Source: Vibrio alfacsensis
Lineage (GTDB): Bacteria > Pseudomonadota > Gammaproteobacteria > Enterobacterales > Vibrionaceae
Length of the DNA stretch: 64,000 nt
Direction of reading: 5' to 3'
Assembly: GCF_003544875.1 (NCBI RefSeq)
Contig: NZ_CP032093.1
Location: forward strand, 496,001-560,000
The notes under the pieces were generated by a model. It was not told the DNA's origin. It made no database searches and worked only from the letters and a program-made list of their open reading frames with translations. Both the position numbers and the translations under genes were made by a program. Shown piece by piece: positions 18,112-28,269 of the stretch; position 1 is the first letter of the stretch; every line of letters starts with the position of its first letter.

Positions 18112-18585
18112 TTAGCGGCAGATATCAGCCAAGGTTGGTTGACACAATTGGAGTAGATCATCGATAGACAGTGCAATACCCGCCATTCGATCTCCGCTAC
18201 TGATGGTAATTTCTTTTTCTTCCAGTAGGCTTGGGTCAAAAACAATGGGCATATAACGCTTCAGCAATAGCGGGGTTACAGTCCCTACTTTGTAGCCAGT
18301 AATGGCCTCGACATCCGCTTGATCTACACAGGTCATCCTGCGACATTGTAATATCGCACGGACTTTCTTTGGGTCGACACTGCGATCTCCAGGGGCACAA
18401 GCTAGGGCATATTGATTGCCCATATCACGTAACAAAATGGCTTTAACCATTTGAGAAGCGCGAATGCCGCGTTGCTGGGCGGCATCCTCAATAGTGGTTG
18501 CTGGGCTTTGATGGGGCAGAAGGCGAAATTCTATATTCTGATCCACCAAAAACTGCATCAAAGGGGTGTGAATGGCATTACTCAT
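18112..18585 (-). CDS. YbaK-type aminoacyl-tRNA deacylase family protein
   Basis: A 157-aa cytosolic protein of the YbaK/prolyl-tRNA editing domain family. The N-terminal [18 protein letters not shown] and MVKAILLRD segments match family landmarks, and the [12 protein letters not shown] region carries the conserved Gly-x-x-x-Pro type motif. Substrate tRNA is unknown. The start at 18585 ([10 protein letters not shown]) overlaps the ygfZ stop by 8 nt (ATGAGTAA), implying translational coupling with ygfZ. The longer frame from 18663 lies inside ygfZ and is rejected. It is clearly diverged from the other YbaK-family gene at 7450-7950. Confidence 0.78.
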   Translation of the reverse strand: MSNAIHTPLMQFLVDQNIEFRLLPHQSPATTIEDAAQQRGIRASQMVKAILLRDMGNQYALACAPGDRSVDPKKVRAILQCRRMTCVDQADVEAITGYKVGTVTPLLLKRYMPIVFDPSLLEEKEITISSGDRMAGIALSIDDLLQLCQPTLADICR

Positions 18586-19545
18586 CGTCAAGGCTGTATG
18601 GTAGTGCTGCGATTTCCCATTCGCACTCTGGTTGGGCAACCAAACGTAAACGAGTGTCCTCATCGAGGTTGTTTGGCAATACGATTAGGCCCATCGCTTG
18701 GTTATCGTTGAATTGGTAATGCGTTAGCAATGTACCCACTGAGCGCCAGTTTTCGCCCACGCTACGTTCCAATTCAACTGCGCCCTCTTCCAACGCTTCT
18801 AAGGTTGTGCCTTTCACAATGTACATCGCACGTTTGTTGGTACCACGGTACTTCGCGCGAGCGACTGTTTCTTGACCTGTGTAACAGCCTTTAGTAAAGC
18901 TAATCCCGCCAAGTGCTTGTAAATTGAGTGCTTGTGGGATGTGTTCATTTTGCGCCTGTGAACCGACGATAGGTAGCGCGGATTCAATATCGAAACGTGT
19001 CCAAAGTTCATGAGTGGTCAATGTAGCTTGGTTGTTATCAAGCAAAGCTTGTGTCGCTTCTTCCGTAAGAGCCAATAACCAACGGTTTGGCGCTGCTTTT
19101 ACGGCACTACCGCCTTTAATAGAACGGACATCACCCGTTTCTGCACTTAAAGTAGAGATAAACGCATCCGCATTTTCACCGGCCACACCCAAAATGACAT
19201 CGCTTGATTTTTCTATGGTCACTTTTGAAAATACGGCGTATTTTTAATTTCTTTTAGTTCGACTTCAATGGCTGATTTTGGCTGAATCATGCCGTAACCA
19301 TCGTTGTGATGGAACAAACGAAAGACACTCCACACTTTGCCTTTTGCATCACAATGGGCACCCAACGTTGATTGTTCTTTCTCAAGAGAGACGACATCGC
19401 AAGTGACTTGGCCATGAAGGTAAGACTTTTTATCATCTCCAACGATGGTAATCATGCCAAAGTTATCGAGTAGAGAGACAGATAACTCGGGTAAGGAGTC
19501 TTGTGTTGATAGGTTTAGAGGTGAAAAGCGAGTTTGCCATTCCAT
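18578..19545 (-). pseudogene. ygfZ: ygfZ (folate-binding Fe-S repair protein) with a single-base frameshift
   Basis: YgfZ binds tetrahydrofolate and supports Fe-S enzyme maturation or repair, including MiaB. The gene is split: residues 1-105 are read from 19545 and the rest in another frame ending at 18578. At 19241-19245 the coding strand has ATTAAAAATACG; one more A restores [18 protein letters not shown] and a 322-aa protein (E. coli 326). The YgfZ signature KGCYTGQE is intact in the second part. Because the only lesion is one base in a homopolymer, the gene may be functional in the organism. Divergent from sdhE; overlaps the deacylase gene. Confidence 0.88.
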
Positions 19546-19780
19546 GATTCAATGCCTTTAGAAGATATTTTTCAACTATGTTAATTCCATAATCAGTATT
19601 TGTCAGCTTTCAATCAATCTGAGTCACTTGGATAGGTTAGGGCGTTCGAGGGTCTTGAGCTTCAATTGCTATAAAGATTTGACACCGCTTGGGTATATAT
19701 TGTGACCCGCACACTAGTGGCGTTGCACATCCCTTGTTACACTCCGCACTAAGAACAAGACATCTATGAAGGAATACTGA

Positions 19781-20041
19781 ATGTACACTGCGGAAGAAAA
19801 AGCACGTATCAAATGGGCTTGTCGTCGTGGCATGCTCGAGCTTGACGTGGTGATTATGCCGTTTTTTGAAGAGTGTTTTGATACGCTGACTGAGCAAGAA
19901 CAGCGTGATTTCGTCTCTTTATTGGAATGTGATGATCCCGATTTGTTCACTTGGGTGATGGGACATGGTCGTAGCGAAAACCTAGGTCACGCTGCAATGG
20001 TTGATAAAATTGTCGCACATAACCTCAGTAAGGTTCGCTAA
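19781..20041 (+). CDS. sdhE: Succinate dehydrogenase flavinylation factor SdhE
   Basis: Small cytosolic assembly factor that promotes covalent FAD attachment to SdhA and FrdA. It is 86 aa. The key RGxxE motif is present as RRGMLELD at about residues 15-22, and the C-terminal LFTWVMGHG motif is typical. The start at 19781 has GAAGGA upstream. It is divergent from ygfZ and overlaps ygfX, an order conserved in gammaproteobacteria. Confidence 0.95.
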   Translation: MYTAEEKARIKWACRRGMLELDVVIMPFFEECFDTLTEQEQRDFVSLLECDDPDLFTWVMGHGRSENLGHAAMVDKIVAHNLSKVR

Positions 20042-20432
20042 CCTTACCGTTCACTCCTCACAATACGCCCAAGTTTTAAATGGCATGCTTCTTTTTGCTT
20101 TAACTTGGGCGATTGTTTTGTTGTCTCATGCTCCGTTAGTCATCTCTATTTATCTACTATTACTGATTATCAAGATTCAAAGGTGTGGTGGCTTTATCGT
20201 GCCATCCAATCAAGGCAATTGGCATGTGCATCGCAATGGTATTGTTAGGCAAGATGAGAGCACATCTTTTATTACCAGCACTGATCTATCTGCTCCAAGT
20301 ATTAAAGTCACATTTGTATTGGCATCGAAAGAATCGATCACGATTTGGCGAGACAGTTGTCATGATGTCAAATATCGGCAACTGTGTTTGATTTTACAGC
20401 AGTGGAAAATGGGAGCCGAAGCTCCCGAATGA
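20001..20432 (+). CDS. ygfX: YgfX-like inner-membrane protein
   Basis: About 140 aa with two adjacent hydrophobic segments near the N terminus (LNGMLLFALTWAIVLLSHAP and VISIYLLLLIIKI) and a soluble C-terminal part. That topology and the overlap with sdhE match YgfX (DUF1434/CptA). YgfX was proposed as a toxin acting on FtsZ/MreB or as part of a flavinylation module; its role is unsettled. Sequence identity is low, so context carries weight. The start is uncertain: the frame overlaps sdhE by 41 bp with only TTG codons (20001, 20010) before the conserved part. The last codons contain the nadB terminator hairpin. Confidence 0.65.
   Translation: MIKLSHITSVRFANLTVHSSQYAQVLNGMLLFALTWAIVLLSHAPLVISIYLLLLIIKIQRCGGFIVPSNQGNWHVHRNGIVRQDESTSFITSTDLSAPSIKVTFVLASKESITIWRDSCHDVKYRQLCLILQQWKMGAEAPE
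20404..20426 (-). terminator. Terminator of nadB inside the ygfX 3' end
   Basis: On the reverse strand GGGAGC-TTCG-GCTCCC, a 6-bp stem with the very stable UUCG tetraloop, followed by ATTTTCC. It lies wholly within the final ygfX codons, so the convergent genes share this DNA. Confidence 0.7.
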
Positions 20433-20450
20433 TAAGCGTGTATCTTATCT

Positions 20451-20478
20451 GCTAAATGCTAAATGCTAAATGCTATTT
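20451..20478. repeat. Heptanucleotide tandem repeat over the nadB stop codon
   Basis: GCTAAAT three times (20451-20471) followed by GCTATTT. The nadB stop codon (20473-20475) is at its edge. The 7-bp unit changes the reading phase if copy number varies. Confidence 0.85.
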
Positions 20479-22080
20479 GCTAGGTGTTAGGATGGTCGGG
20501 CCGCTATTTTCCAATTGATTTGGATAATCTAAGGTGTAATGCAGGCCTCGGCTTTCTTTACGTTGCATCGCACAGCGAACCATCAACTCGGCGACTTGTA
20601 GTAGGTTACGCAGTTCTAATAAGTTATTTGAAACGCGGAAGTGGCTGTAGTATTCGTGCGTCTCTTGCTGGAGCATTTGGATCCGGCGAAGTGCTCGCTC
20701 TAGGCGTTTGTCAGTACGAACGATGCCCATATAGTCCCACATGAAAAGACGTAACTCATGCCAGTTATGCTGGATGATAACTTCTTCATCACTGTTTGAT
20801 ACTTGGCTTTCATCCCAGTAAGGTATACGAGCGGCTAACTTGGCATCCGCATGATGCGTCAAAATATCTTTTGCGGCAGACCAAGCATAAACGACACATT
20901 CCAACAACGAGTTAGATGCCATGCGGTTCGCACCATGTAGACCTGTGTAGCTCACTTCACCAATCGCATATAGATTCTTTAGATCAGTGTGTCCGTCTTG
21001 GTCTACCATCACGCCACCACAAGTGTAGTGTGCAGCGGGAACAATTGGGATCGGCTCTTTGGTCATATCAATGCCTAAATCCATCAATCGTGAATAGATA
21101 GTAGGGAAGTGCTTAGTGATGAAATCCGCTGGCTTGTGGCTGATGTCTAAATACATGCAGTCTGCGCCTAGACGTTTCATTTCAAAGTCGATAGCTCGCG
21201 CAACAACATCACGTGGTGCGAGTTCTTTACGTTCATCGAAATCAGGCATGAAACGAGATCCATCAGGACGACGCAAGTAAGCCCCTTCACCGCGTAAAGC
21301 CTCGGTTAATAGGAAGTTACGTGCTTCTGGATGGAATAAGCAAGTTGGGTGGAATTGGTTGAACTCTAGGTTTGCAACGCGGCAACCTGCACGCCATGCG
21401 ATGGCAATACCGTCACCTGATGATACATCCGGGTTAGAAGTGTATTGGTACACTTTGGAAGCGCCGCCAGTTGCAAGAACCACAAATTTTGCACGAACGG
21501 TTTCTACTTGCTCTTCATTACGGTTCCAGATGTAAGCACCGATCACCTTGCTTTTATCGCCACCGATTTTATCTTCAGTGATCAGGTCGAGTGCATTATG
21601 GCGTTCAAAGACATGAATATTTGGATGGTTATGAGCGTTATCTTGCAGGGAGGTTTGCATTGCCATGCCTGTTGCATCGGCGGCATGTAGAATTCGGCGA
21701 CGACTGTGTCCGCCCTCGCGAGTCAGGTGATAACGGGGTTCATCGTCGGAATCATCGTCTTCACGATCGAATGGTACACCGCCATCAATCAGCCACTGCA
21801 CGCACTCTTTTGAGTTTTCCGCGATGAACTTAACGGTCTCTTCATCACAGATTCCATCCCCAGCAATTTGCGTATCTTCAACGTGAGACTCAATGGTGTC
21901 TGACTCATCAAATACGGCAGCGATACCACCTTGCGCATAATAGGTGGCCCCCTCACTGCGAGTACCTTTGCTAAGTACAATTACTTTACAGTGATTGGCA
22001 ACACGCAGAGCTAACGACAAGCCTGCTGCACCACTTCCCACCACCAATACGTCACATTCGTGATCACGATTTGTGTTCAT
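20473..22080 (-). CDS. nadB: L-aspartate oxidase
   Basis: FAD enzyme oxidising L-aspartate to iminoaspartate, the first step of de novo NAD synthesis; can use O2 or fumarate as acceptor. The start [10 protein letters not shown] at 22080 gives 535 aa (E. coli 540); the extension from 22173 is rejected. FAD motif [18 protein letters not shown] is at residues 11-28; the active-site region [16 protein letters not shown] and the C-terminal helical domain are complete. It is divergent from rpoE, as in E. coli. A dyad (22109-22123) lies just before the start. Confidence 0.95.
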   Translation of the reverse strand: MNTNRDHECDVLVVGSGAAGLSLALRVANHCKVIVLSKGTRSEGATYYAQGGIAAVFDESDTIESHVEDTQIAGDGICDEETVKFIAENSKECVQWLIDGGVPFDREDDDSDDEPRYHLTREGGHSRRRILHAADATGMAMQTSLQDNAHNHPNIHVFERHNALDLITEDKIGGDKSKVIGAYIWNRNEEQVETVRAKFVVLATGGASKVYQYTSNPDVSSGDGIAIAWRAGCRVANLEFNQFHPTCLFHPEARNFLLTEALRGEGAYLRRPDGSRFMPDFDERKELAPRDVVARAIDFEMKRLGADCMYLDISHKPADFITKHFPTIYSRLMDLGIDMTKEPIPIVPAAHYTCGGVMVDQDGHTDLKNLYAIGEVSYTGLHGANRMASNSLLECVVYAWSAAKDILTHHADAKLAARIPYWDESQVSNSDEEVIIQHNWHELRLFMWDYMGIVRTDKRLERALRRIQMLQQETHEYYSHFRVSNNLLELRNLLQVAELMVRCAMQRKESRGLHYTLDYPNQLENSGPTILTPSK

Positions 22081-22637
22081 ATAACTTTTACAATCCCAAG
22101 CTAAGGTAACAAGGCTACCTTGTGTATATATTGCACACCATGTGCATTCCATTACTGCGATATCCATCTCCAAGCGCTAAGTTAAGTGAGCGTTTTATAT
22201 CTCTGTAACTTTGGTGACTTAAGCCACTCTTATTGATATGCAGGCCTGTGACATGCAAATACTTCCTAAATCTATTTTAAACTGGATGGTGAATTGCTCG
22301 TCGCCATACCAATGAAAAGTAATAGTTTGTCAATGCCATTGCTTTTCTAGTGCCTACCCAGCACAATCTGGAGTAGACAATATTCATTATACCCATTTCC
22401 CCAATACTATGCTTGCTTGTCATTATTCGACTTAAGTCAAGCTAGAACAGGGATTTGGCTAGTAGCATCACACTGTGGAAAAATAATGATAAAAAATAAG
22501 AAAGTCATGGAACTTTCTTATTCATGTCACAGTCACAATAGTGCTCAAGTAAGCAGTGGTGTCAATACTACGTTTTGCATAATTAGTACCCATATCTGAG
22601 AAGAGTAGGGGCATAACAAATAGGAGTATCCGCTCGA
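22081..22637. other. Divergent regulatory interval between nadB and rpoE
   Basis: 557 bp without a convincing gene. Near nadB, ACAAGG-CTA-CCTTGT (22109-22123) is a perfect 6+6 dyad next to TATATA (22125-22130), which may be the nadB -10 element, so the dyad may be an operator. It does not look like the E. coli NadR site. Near rpoE there is a sigma-E-like promoter. I found no convincing counterpart of the E. coli rpoE leader peptide rseD. Confidence 0.5.
22509..22538 (+). promoter_or_regulatory. Sigma-E-type promoter upstream of rpoE
   Basis: GGAACTT (22509-22515) matches the sigma-E -35 exactly. TCACA starts 17 bp downstream (22533-22537), a fair match to the -10 (TCTGA/TCAAA type). It is about 100 bp before rpoE, consistent with the known autoregulation of the rpoE operon. 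Confidence 0.65.
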
Positions 22638-23216
22638 ATGAACGAGCAGCTGACCGATCAAGTATTGATTGAGCGAGTTCAGAATGGCGATAAGCAAGCA
22701 TTTAATCTGTTGGTAATGAAGTACCAAAACAAAGTATGCAATCTTATTTCCAGATACGTAAGTAATCCTGGCGATGTTCCAGATGTAGCACAAGAAGCGT
22801 TTATCAAGGCTTACCGAGCTATCCCTAGTTTTCGTGGGGAGAGTGCGTTTTACACGTGGCTGTATCGCATTGCAGTGAATACTGCGAAAAATCACATTGT
22901 TGCACAAGGCCGTAGACCGCCAGCAACGGATGTCGATGCTGAAGAAGCTGAATTTTACGAAACAGGTAATGCGCTAAAAGAAATTTCGAACCCTGAGAAC
23001 TTAACGTTGTCCAAAGAATTGCAACGGGTAGTGTTCAGTGCAATAGAAGCCTTACCTGAAGATTTAAAAACGGCAATGACTCTACGTGAGCTTGATGGCT
23101 TGAGTTATGAGGAAATTGCTGAAGTAATGGATTGCCCAGTGGGAACGGTACGATCTCGTATCTTCCGTGCTCGTGAGGCGGTGGAAAAGAAAATAAAACC
23201 TCTTTTGCAGCGCTAG
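22638..23216 (+). CDS. rpoE: RNA polymerase sigma factor RpoE (sigma-E)
   Basis: ECF sigma factor for the envelope-stress response to misfolded outer-membrane proteins. It is 192 aa. Region 2 (YQNKVCNLISRYVSNPGDVP and the GESAFYTWLYRIAVNTAKNH core) and region 4 (LDGLSYEEIAEVMDCPVGTV helix-turn-helix) are both complete. It starts an operon with rseA, rseB and rseC: rseA follows after 28 bp, and the later genes overlap by 4 bp. A sigma-E promoter lies upstream. In vibrios this operon also affects virulence and stress survival. Confidence 0.97.
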   Translation: MNEQLTDQVLIERVQNGDKQAFNLLVMKYQNKVCNLISRYVSNPGDVPDVAQEAFIKAYRAIPSFRGESAFYTWLYRIAVNTAKNHIVAQGRRPPATDVDAEEAEFYETGNALKEISNPENLTLSKELQRVVFSAIEALPEDLKTAMTLRELDGLSYEEIAEVMDCPVGTVRSRIFRAREAVEKKIKPLLQR

Positions 23217-23244
23217 TACACAAGTGATAACTATGGTGAAAATA

Positions 23245-23871
23245 ATGGCTGACAAAGAAAAACTTTCAGCGCTCATGGATGGAGAATTGGTCGATAAGGC
23301 TTTGATTCAAGAGCTAGAACAGGACCAAGAAAGCCGTGATGCTTGGCAAAACTATCATCTAATTGGTGATGTGATGCGAGGCGAAGCGCCAGCAAAACCT
23401 GAGTGGAATATTGCTGAAAGCGTAGCGTTAGCGTTAGAAGACGAACCTGCGCACCGTGCTATCGATTCACATAGTGCAAATGTGATTTCGATTCATGCCG
23501 CACCAAAAGAGTCACAACCTGAACCGCAGCAAGCGAAACGCCAACTGCCAGCATGGTTGACTCAGTTTGGTCAAGTTGCTGTTGCTGCTTGTGTATCACT
23601 TGCGGTGATATTAGGCGTGCAGCAATACGGTGGTAGTGATCCAATGTCGCCACAGGTGGAACAACTCCCTGTGCTTCAAACGATCCCGTTTGCAGGCAGT
23701 GCAGAGCCGGTGAGTTTGACGCGTGAATCGGTTGAGCGCTCTGTCGGTGAAGCAAATATGCAAGAGCAGCGTAAACGCGTTCATGCTATGCTTCGAGACT
23801 ACGAACTTCAGCTACGAATTAACAGTGATGCTTCTCAGCAAGATGCACATCTGACTCCGGATATTGAATGA
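23245..23871 (+). CDS. rseA: Anti-sigma-E factor RseA
   Basis: Single-pass inner-membrane protein that sequesters RpoE and is cut by DegS, RseP and ClpXP on envelope stress. The start MADKEKLSAL at 23245 gives 208 aa. The cytoplasmic anti-sigma domain is residues 1-100 (LSALMDGELVDKALI at the front). One membrane helix follows at about residues 108-126 (VAVAACVSLAVILGV), then a periplasmic tail for RseB and DegS. The stop overlaps the rseB start (ATGA). Confidence 0.95.
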   Translation: MADKEKLSALMDGELVDKALIQELEQDQESRDAWQNYHLIGDVMRGEAPAKPEWNIAESVALALEDEPAHRAIDSHSANVISIHAAPKESQPEPQQAKRQLPAWLTQFGQVAVAACVSLAVILGVQQYGGSDPMSPQVEQLPVLQTIPFAGSAEPVSLTRESVERSVGEANMQEQRKRVHAMLRDYELQLRINSDASQQDAHLTPDIE

Positions 23872-24833
23872 AAAAACTTCTGTTCAGCGCTTGCGCTCTG
23901 TTCAGTCTGATGTCTTCGCAAGCCTTTGCTGGTGACAAACCAGCGGAGGCTTTATTACATCAAATGAGCGAGGCGAGCAAAAATTTAAGCTATGAGCTCT
24001 CCTATATCCTTATTAAAAAGAACAGTATAGAACCTTTACTGTATCGTCACGCGACTCATGGGGACGACCAATACGCGCATCTTGTGTATTTGAGTGGCCC
24101 TGTACGAGAAGTGATTCGTCGCGGCTCAGAAGTGAGTTACATTGAAACCGGAGCAGAGCCGTTTACGATTGAATCAGGCAAGATGGTCGCACCGATCATG
24201 CCAATGTTGAACACCAACATTGATGATTTAAATCTCTACTACGACTATGTTCAAGTTGGCCGAGCGCGTGAAGCGGGTGTTGCAACGCAAGTGCTACGCA
24301 TCGTTCCAAAAGATGGTTTACGTTACTCCTACATGTTGTGGATTGACGAAAAAAGTAAACTGCCGTTGCGTGCCGATCTCGTCGATAGAGACGGTGAAAT
24401 GCTTGAGCAATATCGCACGATCTCATACACGGTGACCCCTCAAATTGCCGACCTGATGAGCGGATTGAAAGACGTTCAATTGCCGGCGGTGTTAACAATG
24501 CCAAAAGGTGATATTGGTACGAGCAATTGGCATGTTGGATGGATACCTGCCGGCTTTCACCCAAATGAACTGAATCGCTACCGCATGGCAGTGACGGACC
24601 AATTGGTCGAAAGCCAAATGTATTCTGATGGGTTATTTAGCTTTTCTGTTTATGTCGCGAGCAAAGATGAGCATTCATTAAAAGGGCAATTGGTTCGCCA
24701 AGGCCGTCGTACTTTGCATAGTTTTGTGAGCGGCAACCATGAGATTTCGGTCGTGGGTGATATCCCACCGACAACGGCGCAGCGTATCGCTCAATCCGTG
24801 ACGTTTAATGTTGCAAAGAGTGACGTGCAATGA
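23868..24833 (+). CDS. rseB: Sigma-E regulator RseB
   Basis: Periplasmic protein that binds the RseA tail, shields it from DegS and senses lipopolysaccharide intermediates. It is 321 aa with a clear signal peptide (cleavage after SSQAFA, before GDKPAEA). The mature protein has the two MucB/RseB domains: the LolA-like N-terminal domain and the smaller C-terminal domain. It overlaps rseA and rseC by 4 bp each, so the operon is translationally coupled. Confidence 0.95.
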   Translation: MKKLLFSACALFSLMSSQAFAGDKPAEALLHQMSEASKNLSYELSYILIKKNSIEPLLYRHATHGDDQYAHLVYLSGPVREVIRRGSEVSYIETGAEPFTIESGKMVAPIMPMLNTNIDDLNLYYDYVQVGRAREAGVATQVLRIVPKDGLRYSYMLWIDEKSKLPLRADLVDRDGEMLEQYRTISYTVTPQIADLMSGLKDVQLPAVLTMPKGDIGTSNWHVGWIPAGFHPNELNRYRMAVTDQLVESQMYSDGLFSFSVYVASKDEHSLKGQLVRQGRRTLHSFVSGNHEISVVGDIPPTTAQRIAQSVTFNVAKSDVQ

Positions 24834-25300
24834 TGACAGCATTGGCTACCGTGACGGAAGTTCATCGTCACGGTAAGCATTACCATATTGATTTGAGTTG
24901 CGAGCAGCAAACCAGCTGTAGTAGTTGTTCATCGCAAAAAAGTTGTGGTACGGGCGTTGTCACTAAAGCCATTGGCAATAAATCGCTGTCATGGCATTTA
25001 CGAACTGAGCAATCTGTCAAAGTCGGTCAGGTTGTCGAAATTGGTTTTCCAGAATCGAGCCTGATCAAATCAGCAATGGCGGTGTATCTTTTACCTCTAT
25101 TTGGGTTAATCGTGGGTGCACTTATTGGTCATTTGTTTTTTGCTCCGCTCATTGGAGGCGGCGAGGGAATGGTTATTCTCACTTCTGCACTATTTGTTGT
25201 TGGTGGGATGTATGTAGCAAAACGCGTTTCTCGTCCCTTAGAAGAGGCGTCCAAAAAACAAGTCACGCTTATTCGTATCCTTGGCGAGCCAATCCAATAG
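24830..25300 (+). CDS. rseC: RseC family protein
   Basis: Inner-membrane protein of the RseC/RsxC-regulator family. In E. coli RseC, with the Rsx complex, helps reduce the SoxR Fe-S cluster and modestly affects sigma-E. It is 156 aa. An N-terminal cytosolic part carries the conserved cysteine cluster CEQQTSCSSCSSQKSCG (about residues 24-40), a likely metal or Fe-S site. Two membrane segments follow (AVYLLPLFGLIVGALIGHLF and MVILTSALFVVGGMYVA). It is the last gene of the rpoE operon; a terminator follows. Confidence 0.9.
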   Translation: MMTALATVTEVHRHGKHYHIDLSCEQQTSCSSCSSQKSCGTGVVTKAIGNKSLSWHLRTEQSVKVGQVVEIGFPESSLIKSAMAVYLLPLFGLIVGALIGHLFFAPLIGGGEGMVILTSALFVVGGMYVAKRVSRPLEEASKKQVTLIRILGEPIQ

Positions 25301-25393
25301 TTGCCCCCTCATTTCTGAGTCATTCCGGTATATACTTTAAAACAGGTGCGCCCGTTCACGAAATTGGGTAGAATCTGCCAACTTGATTGAAAT

Positions 25394-25415
25394 GCCGTCA
25401 GCTGACGGCTTTCTT
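25394..25415 (+). terminator. Terminator of the rpoE-rseABC operon
   Basis: GCCGTC-AGCT-GACGGC, a 6-bp stem in a perfect 16-bp palindrome, followed by TTTCTT. Confidence 0.7.
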
Positions 25416-25453
25416 ACTGTCCCTATTTGTAAAGAGTTAGTCACCCTAAATCT

Positions 25454-27247
25454 ATGAAGCACATTCGTAACTTTTCGATTATCGCCCACATCGACCATGG
25501 TAAGTCGACCCTATCAGACCGTTTAATCCAAGTATGTGGAGGTTTAAGCGATCGTGAAATGGCCGCACAGGTTCTGGATTCTATGGATCTTGAACGTGAG
25601 CGTGGTATCACCATTAAATCTCAGAGTGTGACGCTAAACTACACCGCTAAAGACGGTGAAACATACCAGCTGAACTTCATCGATACTCCGGGACACGTTG
25701 ACTTTGCGTACGAAGTATCACGCTCTCTAGCCGCTTGTGAAGGCGCGCTATTGGTGGTTGATGCAGGTCAGGGTGTAGAAGCGCAAACGCTCGCTAACTG
25801 TTACACCGCGATCGAAATGGATCTAGAGGTTGTGCCAATCCTTAACAAGATTGACCTACCAGCTGCGGATCCTGAGCGTGTAGCGGAAGAAATTGAAGAA
25901 ATCGTTGGTATCGATGCAATGGAAGCAACCCGCTGTTCTGCGAAGACAGGTCTAGGTGTTGATGACGTGCTAGAAAATATCGTTTCAGCGATTCCTGCAC
26001 CAGAGGGCGATCCAGACGCACCACTGCAAGCGTTGATCATTGACTCATGGTTTGATAACTACCTTGGCGTTGTTTCTTTGGTTCGTATTAAAAACGGCTC
26101 ACTGAAGAAAAACGAAAAGATCAAAGTCATGAGCACAGGTCAAACTTGGGGCGTAGATCGTCTAGGTATCTTCACACCTAAGCAAGTCGATACTGATGTT
26201 CTTAACACTGGTGAAGTAGGTTGGGTGGTTTGTGGTATCAAAGACATCCTTGGTGCTCCTGTTGGTGATACGCTAACCCTAGCGAAAAACGGCAGTGAAA
26301 GCCCACTACCAGGCTTTAAAAAAGTAAAACCTCAGGTATATGCAGGTCTATTCCCTGTATCGTCTGATGACTATGAAAACTTCCGTGATGCGTTAGGCAA
26401 ACTTAGCCTAAACGATGCGTCTTTGTTCTACGAGCCAGAAAACTCGGCGGCACTAGGCTTTGGCTTCCGTTGTGGTTTCCTTGGTATGTTGCACATGGAA
26501 ATCATTCAAGAACGTTTAGAGCGTGAATACGATCTTGACTTGATCACAACCGCACCAACGGTAGTTTACGAAGTTGAACAAACCAATGGCGATGTTCTGT
26601 ATGTAGATAGCCCTGCTAAGCTGCCAGCCGTGAATGATATCGAGCACATTCGTGAGCCAATTGCGCGCTGTAATATCTTGGTACCAGCAGACTATCTAGG
26701 TAATGTTATTACCCTATGTGTAGAAAAGCGTGGCATGCAAGTTGATATGGTTTACCACGGTAACCAAGTTGCAGTGACATACGACATTCCGATGGCGGAA
26801 GTTGTTTTGGACTTCTTCGACCGTTTGAAATCAACGTCTCGTGGTTACGCATCATTGGATTACAACTTCCAACGCTTTGAAGAATCAAACATGGTTCGTG
26901 TCGACGTTCTATTGAACGGTGATAAAGTGGACGCGTTGGCGATCATCACTCACAAAGATCAAGCACAAAGCCGTGGTCGTTTGTTAGTTGAGAAGATGAA
27001 AGAGTTTATCCCTCGTCAAATGTTCGATATCGCAATCCAGGCGGCAATCGGTAACCACATCATCGCACGTTCGACAGTGAAACAGCTACGTAAGAACGTA
27101 ATCGCGAAATGTTACGGTGGTGACGTGAGCCGTAAGAAGAAACTTCTGAAGAAACAGAAAGAAGGTAAGAAACGTATGAAGCAGATCGGTAACGTAGAGC
27201 TGCCTCAAGAAGCGTTCCTAGCGATTCTTCACGTGGGTAAAGACTAG
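25454..27247 (+). CDS. lepA: Elongation factor 4 (LepA)
   Basis: Ribosome-bound translational GTPase acting in initiation or back-translocation; cytosolic and membrane-associated. It is 597 aa. G1 motif is AHIDHGKST near residue 11, G3 DTPGH near residue 77, G4 NKID near residue 131. The LepA-specific C-terminal domain with [16 protein letters not shown] near the end is intact. lepB follows after 102 bp with a hairpin between, the conserved lepA-lepB order. Confidence 0.98.
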   Translation: MKHIRNFSIIAHIDHGKSTLSDRLIQVCGGLSDREMAAQVLDSMDLERERGITIKSQSVTLNYTAKDGETYQLNFIDTPGHVDFAYEVSRSLAACEGALLVVDAGQGVEAQTLANCYTAIEMDLEVVPILNKIDLPAADPERVAEEIEEIVGIDAMEATRCSAKTGLGVDDVLENIVSAIPAPEGDPDAPLQALIIDSWFDNYLGVVSLVRIKNGSLKKNEKIKVMSTGQTWGVDRLGIFTPKQVDTDVLNTGEVGWVVCGIKDILGAPVGDTLTLAKNGSESPLPGFKKVKPQVYAGLFPVSSDDYENFRDALGKLSLNDASLFYEPENSAALGFGFRCGFLGMLHMEIIQERLEREYDLDLITTAPTVVYEVEQTNGDVLYVDSPAKLPAVNDIEHIREPIARCNILVPADYLGNVITLCVEKRGMQVDMVYHGNQVAVTYDIPMAEVVLDFFDRLKSTSRGYASLDYNFQRFEESNMVRVDVLLNGDKVDALAIITHKDQAQSRGRLLVEKMKEFIPRQMFDIAIQAAIGNHIIARSTVKQLRKNVIAKCYGGDVSRKKKLLKKQKEGKKRMKQIGNVELPQEAFLAILHVGKD

Positions 27248-27298
27248 AGTTGAACTTTATCTCACTCTTGTCTGTCCTAAGACGTAGATAATAAAATA

Positions 27299-27325
27299 AG
27301 TGAAAGGGTTTCGGCTCTTTCACTT
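27299..27325 (+). other. Hairpin between lepA and lepB
   Basis: AAGTGAAAG (27299-27307) and CTTTCACTT (27317-27325) form a 9-bp perfect stem with a 9-nt loop, followed by TCG and no T run. It may be a processing site or weak attenuator tuning lepB against lepA. Confidence 0.45.
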
Positions 27326-27349
27326 TCGTATTTTAGATAAGGGAATTTA

Positions 27350-28249
27350 ATGGCGAATACATTTTCACTGATCCTCGTTATCGTGACACTGATAACAGGT
27401 GTAGTTTGGCTACTTGAAAAACTGGTGTTTGCGAAAAAGCGTCAAGCCAAAGTTGCGGAAATCCAAGCTCAGACAGCTAATGGTTTGGATGCGGTGACAC
27501 TTCAGAAAGTTGAAAGCCAACCTTGGTGGATAGAGAACAGCGTTTCTATCTTCCCTGTGATTGCATTCGTTCTTGTATTGCGTTCTTTTATCTATGAACC
27601 GTTCCAAATTCCATCAGGCTCAATGATGCCAACTCTGCTCGTCGGTGACTTCATCTTGGTGGAGAAATACGCGTATGGGTTGAAAGATCCAGTATGGCGT
27701 ACTCAGCTAGTAGAAACTGGCAAACCTGAGCGTGGTGATATTGTGGTATTTAAGTACCCACCTCAACCAAACATTGATTATATCAAGCGTGTTGTTGGCC
27801 TACCGGGCGATACTGTTCGTTACTCAGAGGGTAAAGATCTGTGTATCAAAACAAAAGGTGAGTTGGTTTGTAAGCCAGTTAAATTGAGCAATGTAGAGGA
27901 AAGTCCATTTATTCAGAACGGCATTCCTCTGATTCAAATGAACGAAAAGTTGGGTGACGTAGCCCATCAAATTTTGGTTAACCCACTGTCTCGAGATCGA
28001 GTGCAGAGCTACCAGCCACGTCCTGGAGTGAATGAGTGGGTTGTACCGCAAGGTCAGTACTTTGTGATGGGCGATAACCGTGACAACAGTGCTGATAGCC
28101 GTTACTGGGGCTTTGTACCAGAAGCAAACTTAGTCGGAAAAGCAGTCGCTATCTGGATAAGCTTTGAGTTTGAGCGCAGTGCAGACAGCGTTCTACCTTC
28201 ATGGATTCCTACCGGTGTGCGTTTTAACCGCATCGGCGGTATTCACTAA
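27350..28249 (+). CDS. lepB: Signal peptidase I
   Basis: Inner-membrane serine protease that removes signal peptides from exported proteins. It is 299 aa (E. coli 324). Two N-terminal membrane helices are present (residues 4-24 and about 63-80). Catalytic Ser91 is in PSGSMMPTL and catalytic Lys146 in [11 protein letters not shown]; the later [14 protein letters not shown] box is typical. The start has AGGGAATTTA upstream. rnc starts 20 bp downstream, so lepB-rnc-era are one unit. Confidence 0.97.
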   Translation: MANTFSLILVIVTLITGVVWLLEKLVFAKKRQAKVAEIQAQTANGLDAVTLQKVESQPWWIENSVSIFPVIAFVLVLRSFIYEPFQIPSGSMMPTLLVGDFILVEKYAYGLKDPVWRTQLVETGKPERGDIVVFKYPPQPNIDYIKRVVGLPGDTVRYSEGKDLCIKTKGELVCKPVKLSNVEESPFIQNGIPLIQMNEKLGDVAHQILVNPLSRDRVQSYQPRPGVNEWVVPQGQYFVMGDNRDNSADSRYWGFVPEANLVGKAVAIWISFEFERSADSVLPSWIPTGVRFNRIGGIH

Positions 28250-28269
28250 CCACTACATATCGAGAGAGT

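Noticed and set aside
22081..22637. Small leader peptide gene (rseD-like) before rpoE
   Set aside because: No short frame with a good ribosome site and position was convincing.
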